NCBI RefSeq assembly: GCF_040215725.1
Contig: NZ_CP157968.1
Location: forward strand, 1,752,990-1,816,989
Direction: 5' to 3'
DNA: 64,000 nucleotides
Source of the DNA: Rhizobium sp. ZPR4
GTDB lineage: Bacteria > Pseudomonadota > Alphaproteobacteria > Rhizobiales > Rhizobiaceae
The notes under the pieces are model-generated. The model did no database searches, was not told the DNA's origin, and saw nothing but the letters and a program-made list of their open reading frames with translations. The translations under genes were made by a program, and so were the position numbers. Positions 8,425 through 16,956 of the stretch are shown here, piece by piece; position 1 is the stretch's first letter, and each line of letters opens with the position of its first letter.

Positions 8425-9911
8425 GCGCCCTCCCCCGCAAAGGAAGCCGCCAGCACATTTTCCTCCGTGATGTGCTTTCCAACCAACTCGGCGACGATGG
8501 CACCATCGCGAAAGACATAGGCGCGGTCGCAAAGACGGATCTCGTCCATCTCCGTTGAATACCAGATGAAAGTCCGGCCGGACGAAGCCTCGTCGTTCAA
8601 GATCCTGTAGACCTCCTGTTTGGTACCGATATCGACACCGCGCATGGGATCGTCCATCAGCACGATCGGCGCCGTCGTGGCCAAGGCGCGGGCAAACAGA
8701 ACTTTCTGCTGATTGCCGCCGGACAAGGACAGAATGCCGTTTGCCATCGTCGGCGTACGAATTTCGATGCGACCTTTCCAGTCCGCTCCGAGGCGATCCT
8801 CCTGCCCGCTGTCGACGACAGACATTCTTGAAAAGTCGCCCAGTGAGGCAATGCTGAGGTTTTTCAGGATGCTCCACAGCGGGAAAGTGCCGTTCAGGCT
8901 CCGGTCGCCGGCGACGAAGGCGATATTGCCCTGCCTGCCCGGCAACCAGTTGCTTGAAAGCGACCGATGGAGATCGAGCAGCATGTCGGTCTGACCGTGG
9001 CCGGCCAGTCCGGCGAGCCCTATCACCTCGCCCTTGCGGGCATTGAAGCCAAGTCCCTTGCCGCCTCGTGCCGGCAACGCAAGGAGAGGAGGCGATGCGC
9101 CGCCCTCCCCGCTCGTGCGCTTGCGGTCCTGCTCCTTGACGACACTGCCCATTGCCTGGACCAGGCTGTGGACTGTGAAATCCTGGGCGCTGCGATCGGC
9201 GACGACGCGGCCGTCCTTCATGACCAGAATGCGGCTCGCTGTCGAAAGGATCTCGCCGAGAATATGCGAGATCAGCATGACAGCGCCACCGGCCTGCACG
9301 AAGCCGCGCACATAGGCCATCAACTGCGCCGCAAGCCCCGCATCGAGCGAAGAGGTAGGTTCATCCAGGATGACCAGCTTCGGCTTCTCGCCGACGGCAC
9401 AAAAGGTGATCGCGATCTCTACCATCTGCCGCTCGGCGATCGAGAGTTCGCCGACTGTCCGCATGACGTCGATCCTGTGACCGGCAAAAATCTCGTCGAG
9501 CTTGGCACGAACGATGATCGCCGCCTGCCGCCGCCAGTTCCAGCCGGCAAGGCCGCGATGGACAACCCGCATATTCTCAACGACGGTGAGATTGGGGGCG
9601 AGCGACAATTCCTGAAAGACGCAGCGTATGCCGTGCGCGCGCGCCGCGTTGACGCCGTGCACAGTGCTGTCCCCTTCATAGGTGACGTTGCCCTCGTGCG
9701 GGCTGAGACCACCATTGATGACGTTGACGATCGTCGACTTGCCGGCACCATTGTGACCGACGAGCCCTATGCACTCGCCAGCATGAACCGTCAGATCGGC
9801 ACCATCGAGCGCTTTCACAGCACCGAAATGCACCTTGATGCCCCGGGCCGAGACGACGGCTTGCGGGCCGGCATCCTGTCTCTTCAAAGCATTGTCTTTG
9901 GCTGCAATCAT
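8421..9911 (-). CDS. Sugar ABC transporter ATP-binding protein, RbsA type (two nucleotide-binding domains)
   Basis: This double ATPase energises the two permeases. The first domain has an intact Walker A (GHNGAGKST) and Walker B (LVILDEPTSSLD). The second has lost the Walker A lysine (GLAGLAGHGQTD) but keeps LSGGNQQKV, which is normal for RbsA-like proteins. I place the start at ATG 9911 (MIAAKDNALK, 496 residues). ATGs at 9935 and 9956 are in frame, but 9956 lies inside a strong stem-loop (9941-9966) and 9935 sits directly beside it. The gene lies 80 bp after the binding-protein gene. The inter-domain segment (KEQDRKRTSGEGG) is unusually polar. Confidence 0.92.
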   Translation of the reverse strand: MIAAKDNALKRQDAGPQAVVSARGIKVHFGAVKALDGADLTVHAGECIGLVGHNGAGKSTIVNVINGGLSPHEGNVTYEGDSTVHGVNAARAHGIRCVFQELSLAPNLTVVENMRVVHRGLAGWNWRRQAAIIVRAKLDEIFAGHRIDVMRTVGELSIAERQMVEIAITFCAVGEKPKLVILDEPTSSLDAGLAAQLMAYVRGFVQAGGAVMLISHILGEILSTASRILVMKDGRVVADRSAQDFTVHSLVQAMGSVVKEQDRKRTSGEGGASPPLLALPARGGKGLGFNARKGEVIGLAGLAGHGQTDMLLDLHRSLSSNWLPGRQGNIAFVAGDRSLNGTFPLWSILKNLSIASLGDFSRMSVVDSGQEDRLGADWKGRIEIRTPTMANGILSLSGGNQQKVLFARALATTAPIVLMDDPMRGVDIGTKQEVYRILNDEASSGRTFIWYSTEMDEIRLCDRAYVFRDGAIVAELVGKHITEENVLAASFAGEGA

Positions 9912-9940
9912 GGATCGTCCGGTCGGGCGTTGCATCGGCG

Positions 9941-9966
9941 GGCGCCGCCTTTTCATCGGCGGCGCC
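9941..9966 (-). terminator. Intercistronic stem-loop between binding protein and ATPase genes
   Basis: GGCGCCGCC and GGCGGCGCC form a perfect 9-bp stem around an 8-nt loop. It begins 26 bp after the stop codon of the binding-protein gene and ends 30 bp before the ATG at 9911. There is no T-run after it. This is the classic place for a hairpin that slows 3' exonucleases or partly stops transcription, so that binding protein is made in excess over membrane components. That role is inferred. Confidence 0.7.
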
Positions 9967-9991
9967 AGTCTTTACGGCTTGCGAAAATCGG

Positions 9992-11008
9992 CTACTTCGC
10001 CGCGGCGATGACCTTCTTGGCGTCGTCGAGCGTATATTCGACGTTGGCGACACCGCCCGCCTGCGTGGTGGCAAGGTTGGTTTCGAGATTGTCCTGATCG
10101 ATGCGCAGGAACGGGACAACCAGATCCTTCTTTACCTCTTGACCGTCAAGGATCTGCTGGGCGACCCAGAAGGCGAGTGTCGAGACGCCGGGCGCGATCG
10201 AGACCGACATCGTCTCATAGCCATTGGCATCCTTCTCCTTCTTCCACCAGGCAAGCTCATCCTGACGGTTGCCCATCACGATCGTGGGCATCGGACGCTT
10301 GGCCGCGGCAAAGGCCTGGGCAGCACCATAGCCGTCACCGCCCTGGGTCACGACCGCAGCAATATCGGGAAGGCTCGGCAGGATACCAGCGACGGCACGC
10401 TGCGCCACATCCTGAGCCCAGTCGCCATGAACCGAACCGACAATCTTGAACTGCGGATATTTGGCGGCAGCCTCGTGGATACCGGCCGAAATCTCATCAT
10501 CGACCGAGACGCCGGCAAGCCCGCGGATCTCAAGCACATTGCCACCCTTCGGCATCTTCTTGGCGAGATATTCGATCTGGCTGGCACCCATGCCCTTGAA
10601 GTCGACGGCGATGCGCCAGGCGCAGGGTTCGGTAACGATACCGTCGAAGGAGACGACAACGATCTTGGCATCGCAGGCTTCCTTGATCGCACCGTTCAGT
10701 GCTGTCGGCGATGCGGCATCGATGACGATCGCATCATAACCCTGCAGGATCATGTTCTGGATCTGGGCGGCCTGTTCGGTTGCCTGGTTTTCGGCCGTTG
10801 TGAACGGATCGGCGGCGGCAACGACTCCGGTTTTGACCGCTTCGCCCGTCACCTTCTGCCAGCTGGTCAGCATGGCCTGGCGCCAGGAATTGCCAGCATA
10901 ATTGTTCGACAATGCAATTTTCTTGGACGACGTATCGGCAAAGGCAGCACCCGGCGCAGCAACGCAAGCGATGACGGCGGATGCCATAAGCATCTTGGCA
11001 ATATTCAT
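9992..11008 (-). CDS. Periplasmic sugar-binding protein of the ribose-type ABC transporter
   Basis: This is a type I periplasmic binding protein (Peripla_BP_4 fold), 338 residues, with a clear Sec signal peptide (MNIAKMLMASAVIACVAAPGAAFA, cleaved near residue 24). Two-lobe features typical of the family are visible, such as DAIVIDAASPTALNGAI, VVVSFDG and AVVTQGGDGYGAAQAF. The start ATG at 11008 has an excellent ribosome site (GGGAGGAAAAAATG), so the longer frame to 11218 is not used. It is the first gene of the minus-strand transporter operon and is transcribed divergently from a two-component system, which may sense the same sugar. The ligand is unknown. Confidence 0.93.
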   Translation of the reverse strand: MNIAKMLMASAVIACVAAPGAAFADTSSKKIALSNNYAGNSWRQAMLTSWQKVTGEAVKTGVVAAADPFTTAENQATEQAAQIQNMILQGYDAIVIDAASPTALNGAIKEACDAKIVVVSFDGIVTEPCAWRIAVDFKGMGASQIEYLAKKMPKGGNVLEIRGLAGVSVDDEISAGIHEAAAKYPQFKIVGSVHGDWAQDVAQRAVAGILPSLPDIAAVVTQGGDGYGAAQAFAAAKRPMPTIVMGNRQDELAWWKKEKDANGYETMSVSIAPGVSTLAFWVAQQILDGQEVKKDLVVPFLRIDQDNLETNLATTQAGGVANVEYTLDDAKKVIAAAK

Positions 11009-11306
11009 TTTTTCCTCCCAAAGAGCCTGTACTTCATCTTCCAGGCCAAGATTTTCGAACGCGCTCCTCAACGAACGATCGAAAATAATATTTGCACTGA
11101 AGGTTCCCCTGTCAGTAAAAACAGGATGTCCGAGATTGTGACGCTTGTACAGGCGCTTAAAGGGCGGGACCTTGCGGGATCCCGCAGAAAAGATGCGCAA
11201 ATCCGCAAGACGGATCACCCGGATCGGCGCTTAATAGCGTCGGAAATCTGCATGCTGCGAGCGGCCGGAGGAGTAAGGGTCGACGCATTGCCTGGGAGGG
11301 CGTGTC
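11009..11306. promoter_or_regulatory. Divergent promoter region between transporter operon and two-component system
   Basis: This 298-bp gap holds no gene but must contain both divergent promoters. TGCGGGATCCCGCA at 11173-11186 is a perfect 14-bp palindrome. The 9-mer GGCGCTTAA occurs twice as a direct repeat (11152-11160 and 11226-11234). These are candidate binding sites for the adjacent LuxR-type response regulator. I could not pick out convincing -35/-10 boxes. Confidence 0.5.
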
Positions 11307-12545
11307 TTGCGCGATCTGGCGCCGCAATCGGTCTTCGACCATTATCTCAACATATCAAGGCTTCTTGCCGGCCAGCTCGACTTTCACTCGGTCATCCAGG
11401 CGGTCGCTGCCGAAATCAGCCATGTCATCCCGCATGACCATCTCGACGTCTGTATCATCCTGATGGATGAACAGTTTCATACCGCCTACGAGAGCGGACT
11501 GGAGACGGATTGGGGTCGCCGCTTTCCGGCGCCCGTGAGCAACAGCCCCATCCGCACGCTTCTTTGGGGCGAGACCGACTACCTCCTAACCGACGATGCC
11601 TGGAGTGATCCGCAATTCCATTTTCAGGGTGCTTTCTCGCATCCGATCTTTCATCAATCGCTACACAGCCGTCTGCACGTGCCCCTCAAGGTTCAGGGCC
11701 ACGTCATCGGTGCTTTGTCCTGCTCAAGTCACCAGACCGGTCTCTACACCATGCAGGATATAGAAAGTGCCCGCGTGATTGCCGACCTCCTGGCACCGCA
11801 TTTCTTTGCAATCCGTGCCGCTGACCAGGCCAAACGATCGGCGATCGTGGAAGCCGAGGCCCGTGCCCGCGAAGAGGGTCTGCGCCTCGGCGCCCTGAAA
11901 CTAACCGAGGCGTTGGAGGCCGAACGTCAGCGCATCGGCATGGACCTGCATGATCAGATTCTTGCCGACCTGACGCGCCTTTCCCGGCGGCTGGAACGGC
12001 TTGCCCGCCAGCCCGATGTCACCGGCGAAGCGCTTGAGCCGCTGTTTCGTGGCTTGCAGCACAGCATGCACGATCTTCGCCAGATCATTGAGGAAGCCAA
12101 GCCCTCGGTTCTTCAACTTTTCGGCTTCGCACAGGCAGTGGAGAACCATCTTGAACGGTCAATCCAGGAGAGCGAGGCGACTTTGACCTGGATCCTGAAC
12201 GATGACACCGGTGGCGCGATCGACTGCCTTGAACAATCGGTGTCCATTGCCCTTTTCCGCATCGCGCAGGAGGCCATCAATAACGCTATTCGCCACGCTC
12301 AGGCTGAGAGCATCGAGGTTCATCTGAAAGCGGCCGAGGGTGCCGTCACCATTGATGTCATGGATGACGGCGTTGGACTTGGAAATAGCCGCAGATCTTC
12401 GGGCGGCGGTATCGAAAACATGAGGACGCGCGCGCGCTTGATCTCAGCGCGCTTTACGATCAAGGCTGCGGCTGCGTCCCGTGGAACAACCGTCAGCGTC
12501 AGCCTGCCTGCCAAGGCGCAATCGGTGGGAGGAGCTGCGGCATGA
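11307..12545 (+). CDS. Soluble GAF-domain sensor histidine kinase (HisKA_3, NarL family)
   Basis: This 412-residue kinase has a GAF sensor domain at about residues 18-165, then a charged coiled-coil linker, then a dimerisation/phosphoacceptor helix with His215 in GMDLHDQILADL. The ATPase domain has an N-box (FRIAQEAINNAIRHA), DDGVGLG and GGGIENMRTRARL. No membrane helix is seen, so it would sense a cytoplasmic signal. The start is TTG at 11307, seven bases after GGGAGGG; no in-frame ATG is close by. Its stop overlaps the response regulator start. It is divergent from the sugar transporter, which it probably controls. Confidence 0.9.
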   Translation: MRDLAPQSVFDHYLNISRLLAGQLDFHSVIQAVAAEISHVIPHDHLDVCIILMDEQFHTAYESGLETDWGRRFPAPVSNSPIRTLLWGETDYLLTDDAWSDPQFHFQGAFSHPIFHQSLHSRLHVPLKVQGHVIGALSCSSHQTGLYTMQDIESARVIADLLAPHFFAIRAADQAKRSAIVEAEARAREEGLRLGALKLTEALEAERQRIGMDLHDQILADLTRLSRRLERLARQPDVTGEALEPLFRGLQHSMHDLRQIIEEAKPSVLQLFGFAQAVENHLERSIQESEATLTWILNDDTGGAIDCLEQSVSIALFRIAQEAINNAIRHAQAESIEVHLKAAEGAVTIDVMDDGVGLGNSRRSSGGGIENMRTRARLISARFTIKAAAASRGTTVSVSLPAKAQSVGGAAA

Positions 12546-13273
12546 AGGTTCTGATCATCGAGGACGATCCGCTTCATCGCTCCTATCTGAATGAAGCGGT
12601 CCGCGCCGCACTTCCCGAATGCGATGGCGTGCTGGAGGCGGAAAACGGCAATGCGGGCGAACGGCTGGCGCGGGATCTGAAATCCGCTCACATCGTCATG
12701 GATCTGCAGATGAGCCAGCGCAATGGCATCGAGGCGGCTCGCACCATATGGAAGGAACGGCCGGAAACGCGCATTCTGTTCTGGTCGAACTATTCGGACG
12801 AGGCCTATGTTCGCGGCGTCTCGCGCATCGTCCCTGTCGGCGCCGTCTATGGCTACGTCCTGAAATCAGCCTCTGACGACCGCCTGAAGCTGGCGCTTCG
12901 CAGCATCTTTATCGAGAGCCAATGCGTGATCGACCGCGAAGTGCGCGGCATGCAGCAAAAAAGCCTCGGCAATGTCAACGGCTTTACCGAGGCCGAGTAT
13001 GAGATTCTGATCGATATAGCACTTGGATTGACCGATCGCGCCATCGCCCAAAGGCGCAATCTCTCGGTACGCAGCGTCCAGAACCGATTGCAGCAGCTAT
13101 ACGTCAAACTCGGCGTCTATCAGCCGCGCGGCGGCCAGGATGACGATGGCCGGTTCAATCTCAGAGCGCGCGCCGTTGCCGTGGCGTTTCTGAGAAAACT
13201 GCTCAATCATAGTGCACTCGAACGGGCAGAAGCCGATCTTTCTGGCTGGCTCGCGCGCCAACCACACGATTGA
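12542..13273 (+). CDS. LuxR-type DNA-binding response regulator
   Basis: This 243-residue protein is the partner of the preceding kinase and overlaps it by 4 bp (ATGA). The receiver domain has the acidic pair in LIIEDDP and the phosphoacceptor Asp54 in VMDLQMS. A GerE-like helix-turn-helix follows at about residues 155-195 (GFTEAEYEILIDIALGLT... RSVQNRLQQLYVKLGV). After the helix-turn-helix comes an extra 45 residues with an RGGQDDDGRF insert, longer than usual for NarL-type regulators. It is expected to act on the divergent sugar ABC operon and perhaps on the dehydratase gene downstream. Confidence 0.9.
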   Translation: MKVLIIEDDPLHRSYLNEAVRAALPECDGVLEAENGNAGERLARDLKSAHIVMDLQMSQRNGIEAARTIWKERPETRILFWSNYSDEAYVRGVSRIVPVGAVYGYVLKSASDDRLKLALRSIFIESQCVIDREVRGMQQKSLGNVNGFTEAEYEILIDIALGLTDRAIAQRRNLSVRSVQNRLQQLYVKLGVYQPRGGQDDDGRFNLRARAVAVAFLRKLLNHSALERAEADLSGWLARQPHD

Positions 13274-13327
13274 GGTAGAAGCTAGCCACCGATGTTGATC
13301 GTGCTTGACGTCTTCCCTCGAATAATT

Positions 13328-13347
13328 GTCTATTGCTAGCAATAGAC
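13328..13347. promoter_or_regulatory. Perfect 20-bp palindrome upstream of the UxaA-family gene
   Basis: GTCTATTGCTAGCAATAGAC is its own reverse complement and lies 26 bp before the ATG at 13374. Its half-site CAATAGA recurs as two direct repeats before the GntR-family gene at 14916-15911, so this is a strong candidate operator for that regulator. The palindrome is read directly from the sequence; its ownership is inferred. Confidence 0.72.
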
Positions 13348-13373
13348 ACTAACCCAACCATACGGAATTTCTC

Positions 13374-14903
13374 ATGTCCGCCGTTTCCCCGGTCATCCTG
13401 CTCAATCCTATCGATGATGTCGCTGTCGCTCGCGCGATGATCCGCGCTGGTAGCCCAACCGGCATTGACGGCTTGGCTGCTGCAGATCAGATCCCGCGCG
13501 GCCACAAGGTCGCGGTTCGCGACATCCAGGCCGGCCAGGAGATCCGCAAGTTTGGCCAGCCCATCGGTGTCGCGACGCAATTCATTCCGGCCGGCGGCCA
13601 TGTCCATCTACAGAACCTGGCGGTGATCGAATCGGATCATCCCTATCAGTTCAGTGTCGATATCGAAGAAGCGGGCATGCTGCCGCAAGCGGACTGTCGG
13701 ACCTTCATGGGCTTCGATCGCGGCGCCGGCGGCGTCGGCACACGTAATTTCATCGGCATCATAACGACAGTCAACTGCTCGGCGACCGTGTCGAAATACA
13801 TTGCCGAGCATTTCAACCGCACCGGCGGTTTAGACGGCTTCGACAATGTCGATGGCGTCGTGGCACTGACCCATGGCGGCGGCTGCGCCATCAACACCCA
13901 GTCGGAAGGCTATCGCTATCTGGCGCGCACCCTTCAGGGCTACGCCCGGCATCCGAATTTCGGCGGCATCCTGATGATCGGCCTCGGCTGCGAAACCAAT
14001 CAGATCGCGCCCATTCTCGAGCATTACAAACTCGAGGAGGGAAACCGGCTGCGCACCATGACGATCCAGGATCTCGGCGGCACCCGCAAGACGATCGCGG
14101 CGGCCTCCGAGATGATCAAGGACATGCTGCCGGAGGTGAATTCCGCCAAACGCACGGTCCAGCCGCTCTCGGGGATCAAGCTCGCTCTGGAATGCGGCGG
14201 CTCGGATGGCTATTCAGGGATTTCGGCCAATCCGGCACTCGGTTATGCCTCCGACCTTCTCGTGCGTAATGGTGGCACGTCGGTTCTGGCGGAAACCCCG
14301 GAAATCTACGGGGCGGAACACCTGCTGACGCGCAGGGCGGTCACGCCCGCGGTCGCCGAAAAGCTGCTCTCCCGAATCGACTGGTGGCGCGACTATACCC
14401 GCCGCAACGGCGCGGAACTCAACAACAATCCCTCTTACGGCAACAAGCTCGGCGGATTGACGACGATCCTGGAAAAGTCTCTCGGCGCCGTCGCCAAGGG
14501 TGGCTCCATGCCTTTGAAGGCCGTCTACGAATATTCGGAGATCGTCGACGAGCCCGGCTTCGTCTTCATGGACACGCCCGGCTACGACCCGGTCGCCGTC
14601 ACCGGCCAGGTTGCCGGTGGCTGCAATGTGATCTGCTTTACGACGGGCAGAGGCTCCGTCTCCGGCTTCAAGCCGGCGCCTTGCGTCAAGATCGCCACCA
14701 ACACCGAGATGTACAACCATATGCGCGAGGATATGGACATCAACTGCGGCGACATCGTCAGCGGCGACGATACGATCGAGGCAGCCGGCGAACGGATTTT
14801 CGAGGAGATCATCGCTGTCGCCTCCGGCAAGAAGACGCTGAGCGAGACCTTCGACTATGGCGACAATGAATTCGTGCCCTGGCAGGTCGGCGCGATCACC
14901 TGA
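13374..14903 (+). CDS. UxaA-family sugar-acid dehydratase (altronate/galactarate dehydratase-like)
   Basis: This 509-residue enzyme would dehydrate an aldonate or aldarate to a 2-keto-3-deoxy acid. An N-terminal SAF domain (about residues 9-83) is fused to the large UxaA domain, which opens with GVGTRNFIGIITTVNCS and contains HGGGCAI, GLGCETNQI and LALECGGSDGYSGISANPALG. Those Cys-containing motifs are where the family holds its metal. The length matches UxaA/GarD (about 495-520). Together with the upstream lactonase and transporter it implies import, lactone opening and dehydration of one sugar acid. I cannot choose between altronate, galactarate and a related substrate. Confidence 0.9.
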   Translation: MSAVSPVILLNPIDDVAVARAMIRAGSPTGIDGLAAADQIPRGHKVAVRDIQAGQEIRKFGQPIGVATQFIPAGGHVHLQNLAVIESDHPYQFSVDIEEAGMLPQADCRTFMGFDRGAGGVGTRNFIGIITTVNCSATVSKYIAEHFNRTGGLDGFDNVDGVVALTHGGGCAINTQSEGYRYLARTLQGYARHPNFGGILMIGLGCETNQIAPILEHYKLEEGNRLRTMTIQDLGGTRKTIAAASEMIKDMLPEVNSAKRTVQPLSGIKLALECGGSDGYSGISANPALGYASDLLVRNGGTSVLAETPEIYGAEHLLTRRAVTPAVAEKLLSRIDWWRDYTRRNGAELNNNPSYGNKLGGLTTILEKSLGAVAKGGSMPLKAVYEYSEIVDEPGFVFMDTPGYDPVAVTGQVAGGCNVICFTTGRGSVSGFKPAPCVKIATNTEMYNHMREDMDINCGDIVSGDDTIEAAGERIFEEIIAVASGKKTLSETFDYGDNEFVPWQVGAIT

Positions 14904-14915
14904 TACCGCTGCGCG

Positions 14916-15911
14916 TTAGATGATGAAACTGTATTCGTCCGGCTGATAGTGTTCACGGATATAGCTGGCACGCGCCTGCACATTGGGCTGCGAATTATGG
15001 ATATGATCTCGCATCGCTTTTCGCAGCCCTTCCTCATTGCGCTTTTGCACCATCTTGAAGACACCGATATGCTCAGCGAGGAACGGCTCGTATTCCGGCA
15101 TCTTGATGCGGCTGCCGACGACGTGCTTGCTGAGCGTGAGGATGCAATGCGTCCGCTTCAGAATATTCAGGAACTCCTTGTTCGGGCAGGCCTGCAGGCT
15201 GCGCTGATGAAGATCGAGTTCCAGCTCGTACATGGTCGAGGCCGAGACATCGGGGTAATCCGCGAGCGCCAGCGACAGCCTTGAAAGCATCGCATCGACG
15301 TGTTCTTCGGACAGTCCGCTCAAGGCGCTTGCGAGCGCCACCGGCTCGATCTGCTCGCGCACCTCATAGAGGTCGCGAATGCGCTGGCTGTCGAGCGGTA
15401 CGATCGACCAGCGGAAATTATCGTCCTTTTCCGTGATGCCGAGCGTTTCCAGCTTTAACAACACATCGCGTGCTACTCCGCGCCCGACGCCGAAATGCCG
15501 CGCCAGCTCGTTTTCATTGATGCGATAACGGCCAAAGAAGGAACGATAGACAACAATGCTCTCGACATCTTCATAAAGCGCCTGCCAGGCGAATATCGGC
15601 CTGTCGCCATCCTCAGCGAACAATTTGCCGAGATAGTCCGCAAGTTTGATCCGCTTCGGCGGCGTTCCCGACTTGCCGACAATGAAACCGCGACCGTCAA
15701 ACCGTGTGATCAATCCCTCATCGAACAGGAGTTGGAGCGCGTGGCGTACCGGCGCCCGGCTGCTGTCTATCAAATCCGCAAGCGCGGCCTCCGTCAGCAC
15801 TGCGCCGTCAGGCACTGTCCCATCGAGAATCTCGGCCTTCAGCCGCCCAAAGAGCTCCTCATAGAGACTGGTTTTGCGCGGACCGCCATTCCCTAACCGT
15901 GATACGCTCAT
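14916..15911 (-). CDS. GntR-family regulator with two winged-helix domains and an FCD-like domain
   Basis: This 331-residue regulator lies 12 bp from the convergent dehydratase gene and probably controls it. The first winged helix (about residues 15-80, YEELFGRLKAEILDG... EAALADLIDSSRAPVRHALQLL) is a normal GntR DNA-binding domain. A second segment (about 110-172, ALYEDVESIVVYRSFFGRYRI... NELARHFGVGRGVARDVLLKL) reads as another complete GntR winged helix. The C-terminal all-helical FCD-like domain (about 175-310) should bind the sugar acid. Most family members are about 220-250 residues with one such helix, so the extra domain explains the length. Candidate sites are at 13328 and 15966. Confidence 0.88.
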   Translation of the reverse strand: MSVSRLGNGGPRKTSLYEELFGRLKAEILDGTVPDGAVLTEAALADLIDSSRAPVRHALQLLFDEGLITRFDGRGFIVGKSGTPPKRIKLADYLGKLFAEDGDRPIFAWQALYEDVESIVVYRSFFGRYRINENELARHFGVGRGVARDVLLKLETLGITEKDDNFRWSIVPLDSQRIRDLYEVREQIEPVALASALSGLSEEHVDAMLSRLSLALADYPDVSASTMYELELDLHQRSLQACPNKEFLNILKRTHCILTLSKHVVGSRIKMPEYEPFLAEHIGVFKMVQKRNEEGLRKAMRDHIHNSQPNVQARASYIREHYQPDEYSFII

Positions 15912-15965
15912 GTCGTCCCATGTTTCGCGTCCGAGGCTGCAACCCCTATGGAAAGCATCTCTCTA

Positions 15966-15988
15966 ACAATAGAAATCACAATAGAAAT
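15966..15988. promoter_or_regulatory. Two direct repeats upstream of the double-winged-helix GntR gene
   Basis: ACAATAGAAAT occurs at 15966-15976 and again at 15978-15988, a 12-bp period, starting 54 bp before the gene's ATG at 15911. The core CAATAGA is the same as each arm of the palindrome at 13328-13347. The likely role is autoregulation by the GntR protein. Confidence 0.62.
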
Positions 15989-16184
15989 ACTGACATAAAC
16001 ATCCATAACACGCTTCCGGCGCTTCCAGGAAAATCCGATGTCGACGGTCGGGCCGAAATTCACTTAACAGCGAGTGACGCCTGACATATCCTGGATTCCG
16101 GCTTTAATCGCTCAGTTGCCCTCGAATCTCTTCAGCCCCGACCACCAGCTTCCGCTCATCCAGAGGCGTCATCTGTGATATCTT

Positions 16185-16277
16185 TTACTGAATAAGGGAA
16201 GCCAAACCGATACCAATCATGCAAATCAGCAGCCCCACAGAGATGAAAAACAGGACCAAAGGTGTGTAACTCGACAT
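16185..16277 (-). CDS. Possible 30-residue single-span membrane peptide
   Basis: MSSYTPLVLFFISVGLLICM... is one hydrophobic helix of about 22 residues ending in SLIQ. The ATG at 16277 follows AGGGGACCTG, a believable ribosome site. It sits alone in an 1.1-kb gap with no coupled neighbour. I do not recognise it. Small subunits of larger membrane complexes look like this, but nothing nearby suggests a partner. It could also be chance, because one short hydrophobic ORF is weak evidence. Confidence 0.45.
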   Translation of the reverse strand: MSSYTPLVLFFISVGLLICMIGIGLASLIQ

Positions 16278-16493
16278 CAGGTCCCCTTTCGAAGTTACTC
16301 TGCGTGTCGCCGTAGAATGAAAGCAAATTACCCTTCCTGGGTATTGAAGCGGTTCAAGGCACTCCGCTCCTCGCCACAACCGAACGAAGCTCCCCGCCTA
16401 AGTCTACGCAGGCGTGCGCTTTTGGTTCCGACAATCATCAGAATGTTTAGGTAAATGGATGATGCCGACCGACGGCCTGCTCGAGTCCCGAGG

Positions 16494-16769
16494 TCATCGA
16501 ACGCTCCAGCGCCCCATGGTCCAGGCAGGTGTCGAGCTGGACATCGATGGCACGGCTGCAAGCGCCGGCCTCGCCGATTGAACGGCGGGCACGATATCCG
16601 CATATGCGGGAGACAGCTGAGCAATCCGTTTTGTCGTGTCGAAAATGAAGCTGGAGAAAGACAGATAATCGCATTCGAAGAATGCGCGAGTACCGGGATC
16701 ATTGACCTCGCCCGCTCGCGCATCCGCGACTTCGAAAGTCTTCGAGCAACGGACGATGATATGCGCCAC
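16494..16769 (-). CDS. Hypothetical 91-residue protein, GTG start
   Basis: A GTG at 16769 lies seven bases after a perfect AGGAGG, which is the best evidence that this frame is translated. The product begins MAHIIVRCSKTFEVADARAG and contains FFECDYLSFSSFIF. The last 30 residues are low-complexity (Ser/Ala/Pro), and a neighbouring frame reads more like protein there (SRAIDVQLDTCLDHGALERS), so the gene may be frameshifted or decayed. I recognise no family. It stands alone between the GntR gene and the monooxygenase operon. Confidence 0.4.
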   Translation of the reverse strand: MAHIIVRCSKTFEVADARAGEVNDPGTRAFFECDYLSFSSFIFDTTKRIAQLSPAYADIVPAVQSARPALAAVPSMSSSTPAWTMGRWSVR

Positions 16770-16956
16770 TGAAACGCCTCCTGGGGAGCGCCTGAAGGTT
16801 CTACAGAGGCAAGTTGCCATCAGGAACCTAGTGACCTCGCAGCCTCTCGATGCCATCAAGTGCTTCGCTGTCTCTGAACACATAATTTCAGGAAGGCTTC
16901 GCGCGGCATGATCTTTCATTGTGCAGCCGACGATTAAAACATCATTGCTCGATCTA

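Noticed and set aside
8967..11437. Two long plus-strand frames at 8967-10097 and 10139-11437
   Set aside because: They are antisense to the ATPase and binding-protein genes, which carry clear family motifs and good starts.
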